Shown: positions 18,118-29,056 of the stretch, piece by piece
How the letters are laid out: each line of letters opens with the position of its first letter
Numbering within the stretch: the first letter of the stretch is position 1
Source of the DNA: Erigeron canadensis
Lineage: Eukaryota > Streptophyta > Magnoliopsida > Asterales > Asteraceae
Direction: 5' to 3'
DNA length: 64,000 nucleotides
Assembly (NCBI RefSeq): GCF_010389155.1
Contig: NC_057767.1
Span: forward strand, 4,695,765-4,759,764
Notes under the pieces: model-generated
Database searches by the model: none
Told to the model about the DNA's origin: nothing
Seen by the model: the letters and a program-made list of their open reading frames with translations, nothing else
Translations under genes and position numbers: made by a program

Positions 18118-18442
18118 GTACTTCTAATTATAGCTCAGTAGTTGAGTACCAACTTTACATGCCGGAGGTCTCGAGTTCGAAACATGAGAAGGAAATTTGA
18201 AGGAATTTCACAATAAAGTGCTCTAGTAAAGCAGATTTGAGTTATGCAGATGGAGCATGATTTTATCCCAATTAAATGTCGCCTTTTCGAGCGGTTTAGT
18301 TGGGAGTTTCTCCTCCTACTAGATATTGAGGGTGAGGGGGCTCTCTAGCGCGAATCCGGTTAAGACAACGTAAGTTACATCTCCTATTACGAGCAGATAT
18401 ATCTACACCTTTAAAAGAAGAAGAAGAAGAAGAAGAAGAAGA
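18118..18442 (+). mobile_element. tRNA-derived SINE with (AAG)n tail and 11-bp TSD
   Basis: The head carries TAGCTCAGTAGTTGAGTACC (A-box region) and GGTCTCGAGTTCGAAAC (B box). The body is about 250 bp and the element ends in a run of AAG repeats at about 18417-18442. The duplication AGGGTGTAGAC is present at 18107-18117 and 18443-18453. This is a textbook Pol III retroposon insertion. Confidence 0.88.
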
Positions 18443-18711
18443 AGGGTGTAGACAATTTTACCTTAAAAGGGAATAAGGTTGCTTCTATAAAAGACCTCAC
18501 TTTTAATTAAGGAATAAGAATGAAACTTTTAACTCTCGGACAATTCTTTCTAAACTTGTTGAGTAATAAGTTTGTTTTCTTAACCATTCATAAATAACTA
18601 AAAGCTTTTAATTCCAGAAAAAAAGAAGGAAAACGTTTGAAAATGTTTCTAAAGATTTTACCTTTTACATAAGACAAATATTTTGAAATTGGTTTTAGAA
18701 AATATTTATAC

Positions 18712-18955
18712 TCTATACAAGTATATTATAAAAAGAATAACTCCATACTGAAAGTTATATAGAGGAAAATGTGTAAAGCCCTTAATGAATATATTAAGTC
18801 CTTTATCTTTTAAAATATCTTCATTAACCATTTACGTCAGTTATTTTCACATCAATTATCTAAACAACTCGACACCGCCTTTACACCAACAACCGTCCCC
18901 ACCACCACAATGTCGTCGCCACGAACACCGCCGCATTGCGCAGGTACCGTGCTAG
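18712..18955 (+). mobile_element. Short Helitron-like element ending CTAG|T
   Basis: It starts near TCTATACAAGTATATTATAAAAAG, has the CACC-rich 3' half, and ends CCGCATTGCGCAGGTACCGTGCTAG before T. The GCATTGCGC core could form the usual 3' hairpin. It is a homologue of 19731-19997 in inverse orientation, 0.8 kb away. Confidence 0.55.
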
Positions 18956-19730
18956 TATATATTTACCAATTTAGGATGTTTAGAGTTTTAGGTCTAAAAA
19001 ACTGGTCAAAGAAATCTTATTTTGTCAAACGCAAATATTATGTAGCTTTTCTAATATTTTTTTTAGGTACAAATTAAAAATGGAAATGGAACTAACCTGA
19101 TTCGTTAATCATTCAATATATCTATAGTTTAGTGGGTTTGGCCACAAAGCAAAAGTGAGTATAGTAGGCTTGTTTGAAACGTAGAAAAGTTAAATTTGAA
19201 AATTTTGTTGTGTTTATGAGCTGTAAAAGTCTAGCTAACTTGTAGTTTTTGTACTTAATATTCAACGTATAAGAGAAATTGTAATAAAACAATTAAGTTG
19301 TTAAGAATGTATATTTGACTTTTTGACTTAATAAAGGGAATATATATTATATCACCACCAAGATAATTTAGTGGTCGAAGGTGTCGTTCTTTATCACAAC
19401 AGGTCTATAGTTTCAAGTTTGAAAAAATATTATCTTTAATTTAGTTTTTTCAAATGCATTATACAACAACTGTTGGTATGTTAAGTAATTAATTAGTTGA
19501 CATTCGTATATTTTGTTTAACACAAGTAGTTTACATACATGCATACATTGAGTAATTATTGGAAGCATATATACACAGATATAAACATTAATTAACAACT
19601 TGTTAGAACGAAGTTACACAGAAAAACAGCTAATAATTCGTATAATCTTAATTAAGTACTTGTTGAGCAGTACGAACTCTCTCAAAGTTGAGTGGATACA
19701 TACTAACATTGTTATAATAATTATAAATTA

Positions 19731-19997
19731 CGAGCATGGTACCCGCGCAATGCGGCGGCGTTAGCGGGGATGGCGGTTTTGTGTTGTCGGTGATGGTATT
19801 ATTGGTGGTGGTGGCGGTGTCAAATGGTTTAGGATTGTAGGTTGATGTAAAGGTGATAGTGAAAATATTGTAAATATAAGAGTTGAAATGTAAATTAATT
19901 CATTAAAAACATATAATGTCGAAGGGCACTTTCGGTATTTTAAAGGCAGAACTTTCTAAAAATAAAAATAGGTTTTTGCTTTATAAAATAGTAAAGA
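19731..19997 (-). mobile_element. Short Helitron-like element with A^T insertion borders
   Basis: On the minus strand it starts TCTTTACTATTTTATAAAGC preceded by A. It ends CCGCATTGCGCGGGTACCAT then GCTCG followed by T; CTCG probably derives from CTAG. With no coding capacity at 267 bp it must be non-autonomous. Confidence 0.6.
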
Positions 19998-21165
19998 TAA
20001 TTAACCCTTAATTGACTCCTTGATGGTCACAATTCAAAAGGTAAGGCCTAACTCTTTAACAACGTAATGTCATATTGTCGTTCATCACTAAATACATTGG
20101 ATTAATTAACAGAGAAACATTTATTAATTTTTGGTAATATAATGTTAACAAATACTTCTATTAGCAACCATGACATTGTAGAAGTATATATAGGACTACT
20201 AAATTTAAAAAATATATGTATTTGCAATGAAATTATGAAAGGGTATTTATAACTCATGTTTTAAAACAAGAATATACAATAAAAACGACATCCAACCTTA
20301 TTATACATGAGATATTAAATGTATATATATATAACACGTAGATAATTTCTATCTTTATCCGATACAATAAATCTGACAAAAACCTTCACATACTATCTAA
20401 AATTAAATAAAATGAAGTTAAAATGTTTATATTCAAGTTATCAATCAATTATTAAAAGTTATATATAACCTTAAATACTATATAACTTTAACATGTTAGA
20501 TATATAATTTAATATGTTAGATAAACCTTTGCTTAAATAAATAGATATATCTTTGAGAAATCTTAACAACAAACGATTAGAGAGAAACTATGTTAAAATT
20601 TCAAATCAAAATGACTGTCAAATAAGATTTATTTAAAAGAATGATAAATTGATCATTAAAATCAAGTACCCAAATTTCCTAAAGAAACAATAGAAAACTA
20701 TAGTATTATTCTCACCAAAGTTTTTACTATGTAATAAAATTTTTCTGGTTTTAAAAAAATAATAAGGTAATAAAGTATGCTCACATAACCATGAAATATA
20801 TAATAATATTCTAAGTGTATTAAATGAAAAATCGATAATTGGCATATAGCTTAAAAGAAGGAAAGATTATTCAGTCAACTAGTCACATGAAGCACACATT
20901 TTTGTCCCACTAAAAATAGGTAATTTCATACAACAAAAACAGAATCTTTCACTAATATTTAAACAATCCCATTTGCATTTCCATCATTTAAAATTGACCT
21001 TTTTTAAAAAGCTCACAATCAACAATGTACAAGTCACATGGCATATTTTTACATGTCAATATAAAACATTAAAACACAGTAATTAAGGCCAATATAAAAA
21101 AGTTTCTTGTATATAAGACAACTAATGAAATAGGCAAGCCAAATAAAGAAAAAAGTGAGTTAGAA
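19998..21165. other. Upstream region of AZG2
   Basis: AT-rich sequence without a gene. A TATA-like GTATATAAGA at about 21109-21118 lies some 50 bp before the AZG2 start codon and is a reasonable core promoter. Confidence 0.45.
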
Positions 21166-22818
21166 ATGGGAAAAGGAGAGTTGTGTACAAGTTATGGAAA
21201 TGGTTTTTGTGTGAAGTTGGGAAATTCGTGGGAAAACTTTGAGAGAAACCTAAATGATTCAATTTCAAATAGCAAAATTGGCAAATATTTCAAGTTACAA
21301 GATAGAAAAACGTATTTCACTAAGGAGCTTCGGGCCGCTACGGCAACGTTCCTCACAATGGCTTACATTATCACTGTCAACGCCACAATCTTGGCGGATT
21401 CTGGCGGGACGTGTTCCATATCCGATTGCACGCCACCATCATCTAACCAGACGATGGTGGCTGTTTCACCGGATTGCATGTTAAAGCCTAATGTAGGCTA
21501 TGAAAGTTGCCTTTCAAAGATTAAAAACGACCTTATTGTTGCCACCGCCTTGTCTTCGATGATTGGTTCATTAGCTATGGGCATTTTTGCCAATTTGCCT
21601 TTCGGGTTGGCTCCAGGTATGGGAGCCAACGCCTACTTGGCTTACAACTTAGTGGGGTTTCATGGGTCTGGGCCCATTTCTTACAAAACTGCTATGGCCA
21701 TTGTATTGGTTGAGTCTTGTATATTTCTATTCATTGCCACTTTTGGGCTCCGTGCCAAGCTAGCCCGGCTCATACCTCGTTCTGTCCGGCTAGCTTGTGC
21801 GGCTGGTATCGGTCTCTTCATAGCATTTGTGGGTTTACAGACTAATCAAGGTGTTGGTCTTGTAGGTCCTGACCCAGACACCTTAGTAACTCTAGCAGCA
21901 TGCACTCATAAAAACAGCATAACTGGAGAATGTGCCGACGGAATCATGAGAAGCCCAACGTTCTGGTTGGGCTTAGTCGGGTTCTTAATCACCTGTTATG
22001 GCTTAATGAAGAATATTAAAGGAAGTATGATTTATGGTATCTTATTTGTAACCTTAATATCATGGATTAGGCACACATCCGTTACTATTTTCCCTGATAC
22101 TCCTTTAGGTGACACAAAATACCATTACTTCCAAAAAGTGGTAGATTTTCACAAAATCGACTCAACCTTAGGCGCGATAAGCTTCACAAATTTTAACCGA
22201 AGTCAAGTATGGGTCGCGTTATTCACGTTACTATACGTAGACATACTAGCCACAACGGGCACATTATATACAATGGCGGAACTAGGGGGTTTTACAAATG
22301 AACAAGGCGGTTTCCAAGGGGAATATGTAGCATATATGGTTGATGCAGGGGCCTCGATTGTTGGGTCAACGCTCGGGGTCTCTCCAATCGCCACCTTCAT
22401 AGAATCTTCAGCTGGGATTCGTGAAGGTGGACGAACAGGATTAACTGCCATCATTGTTGGGTTTTATTTCTTTTTGTCAATATTTTTCATACCATTGTTT
22501 AGTAGTGTGCCACCATGGGCCATTGGTCCATCTTTAGTGATGGTTGGGGCTTTGATGATGAAGGTTATCAAAGATATCGATTGGAACGATATCAAAGAAA
22601 GCGTGCCTGCTTTCGTGACCATTTTACTCATGCCTTTGACATACTCGATTTCAAATGGGATTATAGGAGGGATTGGTATGTATATTGCTCTAAATTTGTA
22701 TGATTATGGAGTCTGGTGGTTCAAATGGTTGATCAAGATGAAGAAGATGGTGTCAAAAGAGCAAAATCAAGTATCCGCTACTATTGCAGCTGATCGGATC
22801 ATTGTTGAGGTGCTGTAA
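21166..22818 (+). CDS. AZG2: Adenine/guanine permease AZG2
   Basis: This single-exon frame of 550 residues belongs to the AzgA-like branch of the nucleobase-ascorbate (NAT/NCS2) superfamily. It is an H+-coupled purine importer; the Arabidopsis AZG proteins also move cytokinins. It has the N-terminal [29 protein letters not shown] entry, the conserved [17 protein letters not shown] loop, [31 protein letters not shown], and the transport signature [23 protein letters not shown]. About 12-14 hydrophobic segments are visible. The start MGKG, the [13 protein letters not shown] segment and the C-terminal EQNQVS pattern resemble Arabidopsis AZG2 more than AZG1. Its 3' flank (from 22912) is repeated after the neighbouring F-box gene. 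Confidence 0.95.
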   Translation: MGKGELCTSYGNGFCVKLGNSWENFERNLNDSISNSKIGKYFKLQDRKTYFTKELRAATATFLTMAYIITVNATILADSGGTCSISDCTPPSSNQTMVAVSPDCMLKPNVGYESCLSKIKNDLIVATALSSMIGSLAMGIFANLPFGLAPGMGANAYLAYNLVGFHGSGPISYKTAMAIVLVESCIFLFIATFGLRAKLARLIPRSVRLACAAGIGLFIAFVGLQTNQGVGLVGPDPDTLVTLAACTHKNSITGECADGIMRSPTFWLGLVGFLITCYGLMKNIKGSMIYGILFVTLISWIRHTSVTIFPDTPLGDTKYHYFQKVVDFHKIDSTLGAISFTNFNRSQVWVALFTLLYVDILATTGTLYTMAELGGFTNEQGGFQGEYVAYMVDAGASIVGSTLGVSPIATFIESSAGIREGGRTGLTAIIVGFYFFLSIFFIPLFSSVPPWAIGPSLVMVGALMMKVIKDIDWNDIKESVPAFVTILLMPLTYSISNGIIGGIGMYIALNLYDYGVWWFKWLIKMKKMVSKEQNQVSATIAADRIIVEVL

Positions 22819-22911
22819 ATATTTTTAGCAGCAAAACTCAATTTTTTTTTTCACAGTTCTTGTTTTAGTTGAGCTATGCCTAGCCATTTAGCCAAAATGA
22901 CAAAAGATGCA

Positions 22912-23195
22912 CGAGCGACCAGTAGAATGGTTTTCAATGGCCGTCCGGGCATCTTTTGATGAAATAGTTTAGGCTGTTTTTCCTTAGTTCATGTTTTAGT
23001 GTGTTTGTTCCTGTATTAGCTTCGAATTCTAATACTAGATGTTTTGAACTTGTCGCTTTTAGCAAGTTTTTTTTCTACTGTATTTCAAAAGTTACTTTTT
23101 TCATACATTCACCATAAAACAAGATGTAATCACAAACACCCACATTACAAACTAATAAACTATCGTCTAGTCGCATAGATTTCACACAGGAGATG
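22912..23195. repeat. Direct repeat copy A (3' flank of AZG2)
   Basis: Starts CGAGCGACCAGTAGAATGG and continues through TTTTGATGAAATAGTTTAGG. It matches 24721-25072 over at least the first 139 bp without obvious gaps, then more loosely to TTTCACACAGGAGA. Confidence 0.85.
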
Positions 23196-23450
23196 TAGAT
23201 TGGGCTGGGTTGAAGCCCAATAAAAGTTAGTAAACTTGAAGACTCCGAAAATTACTGGAGTAATTTTTCTTTCCACCTGATTATTAGTTAGTTTAGTTAA
23301 TCTAAAAAACAAGATATAGGCAAACGTAGGTGTGTTCAATTAATTAAAAATGTACTAATAAAAACCAATATACAAACAGAACACTATATATGCACCCTTT
23401 TTCCTCATCAAAACAATATCTAAACCTATTTTGACCCTCTTCTCCATCAG

Positions 23451-23619
23451 GTATACATATTTGTTTCATATTATTATAATACATATACATATATATCGGA
23501 GTATATTATATAGCAATAGCCAATAATATACCTTTTACTTTAGTGTACTTCTGGTTTTGATAATAACGAGTTTATATGAGTGTTTACGTTTTTTCTTAGT
23601 AATATGCTATGTTGATCAG
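23451..23619 (+). other. 5'UTR intron of the F-box gene
   Basis: A donor CATCAG|GTATAC and an acceptor TTGATCAG|GTGAAG lie shortly before the ATG at 23639. The positions suggest a 169-bp leader intron. This is inferred from splice motifs only. Confidence 0.5.
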
Positions 23620-23638
23620 GTGAAGAAGTTGTACATAT

Positions 23639-24595
23639 ATGGGTAAGGTTACTAAAGGACTTGGTGCATTACTTTGTTTGCCTCACGAAATTGTTCTCGA
23701 AATTTTAAGTAGAACGAATTTGAAAACACTAGGCATTTGCAAACGTGTTTCCAAACGTTTTTATGAAATCGTGAGTCAAGTCGACACCATTTACTTTAAT
23801 GCTCCTTCTCGTTGGAAGACCAATAAACGCATAATCCGTGAGCATGTATATATGTTTGCTATATCAAAACGTCGTGATCACCAGAGCAGCTATGGTGCTT
23901 GGTCTGCTATGAGGTTTTATAATTTGGTTTATGGGTTGATTGACTATATGAAAAAGTTTACAAGAATCAGGTTTTTGTATATCGAACTTCCCGTGTCATG
24001 TTTCAATGGTTTACCTAAATTTCTAAAGTGGAAAGGTTTTATAGCTAGTAATAATAGAATCGTCTCATTTGTGTTTCTGTCATCCACTTCAATAATACGT
24101 AACACAAAGGGATCATATTACATTACCGGAAATGGAAAAGAAGAAAAACCATATTTGACAAGGAGGAAGAATAATTGGTGTGATATCGACATTGGATGGA
24201 AATGTTTGGAGGATACGTTTGTAAGGTATATGATGTTGTTCGGTTTGGCTCGTGACTGTCCCTTTTTGGAAAAGATTTCCATTACAGATAGATGTAAAAG
24301 AGGAAGGATCTCTCTTAGTGGTGCAAAACTTTCCGAGGTTAGAAAGTCGTCTACCCCACCTCCTAAAGTAGACGATTTTCGTCATAAGGTTAGCAGGTGT
24401 TACATCCCCTTGTTGGATTTGCCTGTTTCAGGGTTTGTTATGAAAGGAGTAGAACTAATTTTATATGAAAATGATCATCTCCCATATGGATATAATTATG
24501 ATCGTTATATTCATATTGATGACGATGATTTTGATGGCAAAGAGACGGCTGCCTATAGTGAAGCTGTGAGGGAGATGTTTAAGAAGCATGCATAA
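23639..24595 (+). CDS. F-box family protein, 318 residues
   Basis: The intronless frame begins MGKVTKGLGALL and has an N-terminal F-box at about 13-50 (LPHEIVLEILSRTNLKTLGICKRVSKRFYEIVSQVDTIYF). This is the SKP1-binding module of SCF ubiquitin ligases. The remainder contains FTRIRFLYIELP, DCPFLEKISI and a very acidic C-terminal stretch (HIDDDDFDGKE). No Kelch or clear LRR array is present. The layout (F-box, then a long C-terminal domain with conserved W, C and LP positions) is reminiscent of the plant AUF/At1g22220-type F-box proteins, but similarity outside the F-box is too weak by eye to be sure. It is unrelated to the FBD cluster starting at 29 kb. Confidence 0.8.
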   Translation: MGKVTKGLGALLCLPHEIVLEILSRTNLKTLGICKRVSKRFYEIVSQVDTIYFNAPSRWKTNKRIIREHVYMFAISKRRDHQSSYGAWSAMRFYNLVYGLIDYMKKFTRIRFLYIELPVSCFNGLPKFLKWKGFIASNNRIVSFVFLSSTSIIRNTKGSYYITGNGKEEKPYLTRRKNNWCDIDIGWKCLEDTFVRYMMLFGLARDCPFLEKISITDRCKRGRISLSGAKLSEVRKSSTPPPKVDDFRHKVSRCYIPLLDLPVSGFVMKGVELILYENDHLPYGYNYDRYIHIDDDDFDGKETAAYSEAVREMFKKHA

Positions 24596-24720
24596 AGATT
24601 GGATAAGAACGTCTTTGGTAAAGTAAGATGCTGTTTTTTTTAACGGCCAACTAATATGATGCTGAGTACTTTGTACGCAACACCCCAATGAACTACATAA
24701 TTAGAATGATTTCCTATGGC

Positions 24721-25072
24721 CGAGCGACCATTAGAATGGTTTCCTATGGCCGGTCGGGCATCTTTTGATGAAATAGTTTAGGTTGTTTTTCCTTGGTTCA
24801 TGTTTTAGGGTGTTTGTTCTTGTCTTAGCTTCGAAATCCAATAGTAGATGTTTTAAACCACTTAGTTTTATCAATTCCAAAAGTTACGTTGTTTTGAAAT
24901 TTACAACTGTCGTTATGGGCAAATTGTGTTTGGTAACATTGTATTCCATATTTTTAATTGCAAATTAACAATAACCATAGTATAAACTATCGACTAGTTG
25001 CATAGATTCTTACTGACAGCCAACTCCGTTTCCACGCTTTGCTTGTTCAAGGTGCTTGTTTTCACACAGGAG
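24721..25072. repeat. Direct repeat copy B (3' flank of the F-box gene)
   Basis: This is the counterpart of 22912-23195. It has a small internal duplication just before it, in which AGAATGGTTTCCTATGGCCG-like words occur at about 24703 and 24733. The two copies bracket the F-box gene. Confidence 0.85.
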
Positions 25073-25639
25073 ACGCTTGGTGGCAATGTTAGGTGCCAGA
25101 TTTCTTGTATTCGGACTTCACGGTAGGTTCAGCAGAGCAAGCGTCCCACTTAGTTTTGAAAAAATGCAGATCCTATTTAAATGACATGATTTTCGGTGTC
25201 ATTTTGTAACAAACAATGCTAGTTTTCATAGGGCAAAGTGCATATCACGACGACTTGTAGCAAACTAGCAGAGTTAAGTGGTTTCTCTGTATAACAAATT
25301 TGAAATATGTGGTAAAATCAAAATTGGTTTATGTATATATATATATATTGGCAAACAGGTCATTTAGAAGTTAGAAGGTTTGGTTGCGTTTTTATAACCT
25401 TTATCCTGGAAAACCAACGTTACGCTATTGCCCAAGAGTCGAACTAAACTGGGTCGAACTCGCACACGTTAGGTTCAGCTTGAGATTGACTTGTAAGTTT
25501 AACAAGCATTAGTTTTCCAACCTTAAGTTTAGCTTCAGAAGAAATTCTTTCAATTTTTATAGAGACTAAGCTCGGCCCAGAGCATCTTTGAGAATGAAAG
25601 AAAAAATTCGAGCCCGAATGTTAAAATACCAATTTAATT

Positions 25640-27230
25640 GTTTTAACTTAGAATGTTGTGTTGTAGGAATCATTAGGACTATTGGTGCAAGCTCTTGAAC
25701 TAGGAAGGACTGAAGATGGACAAACACATGAAGATTCAAGTTAAAGCAGCCTTTGGATATAATTGAAGATGAAGGACCTATCATGTAACTATCATTTGTT
25801 CTCGTGTATAAATAGAAAAAAATCGGAATTGTTCCCTGATATGTCGTATTTTATACCCATTTCCCACGGTTTATATAGTTAGTTAGCATGTTTAATGAGT
25901 CGTTTTCGTATACAATTGGTGCGTTTATGGTATTTGTTAGTGTTTCAGGTTAATAGCAGATACTTGAGCGTATTTCTGAAGAAAACGACATTCCTGAAGT
26001 GAAATAAGTGCTTACGGATGATTACCGGGTCGTTTGGATGAAGTTTGGTGAAAGTCAACAAAAGTCAAACCTGGAGTCAAGTAAGCTGCACAGCAACTGT
26101 AAAACAAAAGGCTTAAGCTGCGCAGCAGCTTATCCAGTGGTGTCCCAGACGAAGTCAATAAAAGTCAAAAAGTCAACAGCAGTCAATGAGGGGCTGCCAC
26201 GCAGCTTAAGGACGAATCTGCATAAAATTTTTGGAAACATATAAATAGCTTGTTTTTCATTCCAAAACCCTATCATATACTTTCCAGCCATTTTGAAGAC
26301 CTTTTGAGAAGACTTTTGATCAGATTTATCATCCTTGAAGATCAATATTACGATTGGATTATTCTCGTTATTTCCGTTCAATTCTCTGTATTCGGTAACG
26401 ATGAATTCTTTCTATTTGATTTGTTATTCGTATTTTAATATGAGTGGCTAATCGCCTTTTCATCCATCTTGATGGAGTGAGACATTGTGTAGGGATTGCA
26501 CAATATTTATTAATTCAAGTGATTTGATTTAACATTTTGTCGTGAACTTAATCTATTAATTCTTTGTTGTTCAATTATTGATTGCGGATAATTTGTGCTC
26601 ATTGCTTAGTGACGACTAGGATTTGGGTATAAGTTATTTTGATTGCTTAGTTAGAAGCAATTGGTTCTATGACGGGTACGGTAGAGGGTAATCGATATTT
26701 GATAAGAATTAACGGGTTGACGGTTGGGTACAATCGATAGGCAAAAATTGTTATCTGAAATGACCAAAACAATTGTTTAACTTGAAACTAGTTTGTGCAA
26801 GAGAGTAGAATAAGTTGTTAACTTGACGGGTACGGGGTTGACGATTAATTTGAGTCTCGATCATTTAATCACTAAATTGAATTTGAACTTCATCAAATGT
26901 GCAATCCTAACATTCTGTTGAGCGAAATCAAGATGGGTGACTTTTAAATTATTGTTTTCAACAACAAACTTCTCTTTCGATTAATCCTCCGGGATTACTA
27001 ACAAATTTTACTAACTACTTGCAACGTGGCAACTCGGCCACAAAACCCCCATTTTTACTTGAATCATTTAGCGTTTTACAAATGCTTGTTTAAGTCCTTG
27101 CGAACGATCTCGGCTTACTAGTTTTAACTATACTGCATGCAATCAGGTACACTGCCTGTGAGTGTGTAGTAATCAGTATTTTCGGTAAATCGTGTTTATA
27201 AATTTAAAGCTAGATTTCGCACATCATTCC
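25640..27230 (+). mobile_element. LTR-retrotransposon remnant (LTR/leader region)
   Basis: A 1.6-kb stretch without coding capacity contains repeated GACGGGTACGG phrases (about 26671 and 26823), CAACGTGGCAACTCGGCCAC, and a terminus ATTTCGCACATCA at about 27214-27226. From memory, CGCACATCA precedes the leader of many plant Ty3/gypsy (Athila/Tat-like) elements. Here the internal region is missing. Borders and lineage are uncertain. Confidence 0.4.
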
Positions 27231-27672
27231 CTCACCTTGTTGAAGCAGTTTTTCTTACCGTTGATAAAACCCTAATTTATTTTCGATGTAATCTCTATGT
27301 TCTTGTCTTGTTTCTGTATCTAAACCTCGATTCAATCTATGACTAGCTCGTTCTCTATGTGTTGCTTTGATGAGTGTCTATATTACATGTATATCTATAG
27401 TTTTCTACACCGAAGCAAAATGAAAAAGGGGGTGGCAAAAGTCATAATTGCCCTCACGAGTTATCCACGTGCGAGGGCTAAAGGATTAAAGCAAACGGAT
27501 GTTTACATAAAGGACTGTATGTGGCCCTTTTCCTCTCCAAAAGGACTGGCAGTGTCATTTCAGATAGTTAAGGATGAAACTTGATCATTAGGGTAAGCCA
27601 AAATGATGAGTTGGGTCGTTTACTCTTGTTCTTATTTTAAGGGTGTTCTTGTTTAAACACTATATACACAAA

Positions 27673-27816
27673 GGGAAAAGTGAATGTGGTGTTTTCATCC
27701 AACTTGGGTGAAAAACCCCTCACAAATTATTTTCCATGAATTTTATGGAATAAAAAAACAAAATGTAAAGGGTTTTTCACCAAAGTTGGATGTGAGACAA
27801 CCCCACATTCACTTCC
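27673..27816. mobile_element. Hairpin MITE related to 11857-12048
   Basis: Arms GGGAAAAGTGAATGTGG and the complement of CCCCACATTCACTTCCTC, then TTGGGTGAAAAACCCC against GGGTTTTTCACC, form an inverted repeat of about 45 bp around a short AT-rich loop. The target duplication is not clear. Confidence 0.6.
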
Positions 27817-27859
27817 TCAATATACAAAATATACCATCGTGCATATACTCGAATTATTA

Positions 27860-28215
27860 TTAGGAAAATGATTAATCCTCTTAGTAGAATAACCTAAAAA
27901 TCGTCCTAACTATTAGATGAAGACATGTGGCAAAATCAAGGGTCAAAATTAGGAAAGAGAATTTGGATACCACATGTTACCTTCTTATAGTTGTAGATTT
28001 ATCGTTTTCCTTGTTATTATTATATTTTTATATATGGAAAATGATCAATCCTCATAAAAAATAACCTTAAAATCCTTCTAAAACTATTAAAAGGTGACAT
28101 GTGTTATCCACTCATTTTCTTTTCTAATTTTGCCTATGATTTTTCCTCATATCATCATCTCATAATTAGAAGGATTCTTAGATTATTTAGTTAGAAAGAC
28201 TAATTATTATTTTTA
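27860..28215. mobile_element. Nested MITE pair
   Basis: GGAAAATGATTAATCCTC at 27863 and GGAAAATGATCAATCCTC at 28036 are direct copies. Their complement occurs at the right side (AGAAGGATTCTTAGATTATT near 28168). This looks like one hairpin element inserted beside or into a relative. Confidence 0.45.
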
Positions 28216-28249
28216 TATATATACTCCGTAAAAACTTGCATTTAGTTAC

Positions 28250-28470
28250 TTTCGTGCATTATTATTGCTATAGAGGGATTGCTACAAAACAAGTTGAGTT
28301 GAATCAGTGGTTAAAGCCATTATCTCTAAAGATAAAGGTCAAGTGTTTGATTTTCATGTCCAACAAAACTGGAGGTCTTTTTCTACCGGTAGAACATATT
28401 GGGACCCAAACTCAAATCAAATTGAAGACTTACAAAAGAAGACTCGGGGGTTAAGTCTGATATTAACCGC
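28250..28470 (+). mobile_element. Possible SINE fragment
   Basis: GAATCAGTGGTTAAAGCC resembles a tRNA A-box region and GGTCAAGTGTTTGATTTTC a degenerate B box, with the usual spacing. I found no tail or target duplication, so this is a weak call. Confidence 0.3.
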
Positions 28471-28571
28471 CTAATCTATTCATTCGTCTTTAAATTAGAC
28501 TAATAAAATTTTAATAAAAATAAACCTTAAACCGAATATCAGCAACAAGAAGAAGGAGAAGAGAATCAAAG

Positions 28572-29027
28572 GTACAAATCCTTCTTTTATGATCTATGTC
28601 CATTTTTCAGCATAATTGGTATGAATCCTTATTTATATTTTTCTTTAATTATCTTTTCTATAGGGGGCGTTTCAATTCGACATGTAAATTATTTACAATT
28701 TCAATGATCTCTGTCTCCGAACAACACTATATATGTTGTGTAATTAGGGCATGTATCGTTAAATACGGATGTATTGGGCAAGTTTTTTTTTTTTATATTT
28801 TATTTCCTTCTCTCACACCATTTAATATATAATATTTAGGGTCCCAGATTAATGATGTGAGAAGAAAATTTGTATTAGGTTAGTATTGAAAGGGGATTTT
28901 GTTGATGCGACGCTGAGTAGGGTTAATATCGTCTTGTATTTATGTGGCCATTTTGAGAGCTTTTAAGTTTCGTTTATCTCGCATTAAGTTTTGTAGTTAA
29001 GCTTTTTTTTTTTTTTTTTTTTTTCAG
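28572..29027 (+). other. 5'UTR intron of FBD gene 1
   Basis: A purine-rich leader (AAGAAGAAGGAGAAGAGAATC) ends AAAG|GTACAAATCC, and a long T tract leads to TTTTCAG|CAGCAGCATAG, 30 bp before the ATG. The same leader and intron occur before the copy at 45550 (intron 45334-45516), which supports it. Confidence 0.65.
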
Positions 29028-29056
29028 CAGCAGCATAGTTAATTAGTAATTCCACG

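Noticed and set aside
18133..18185. tRNA gene suggested by A and B boxes
   Set aside because: No cloverleaf acceptor stem could be formed. The TSD and AAG tail show a SINE.
26008..26438. Open frames in the 26-kb region
   Set aside because: They fall inside the LTR-retroelement remnant and encode nothing resembling gag or pol.
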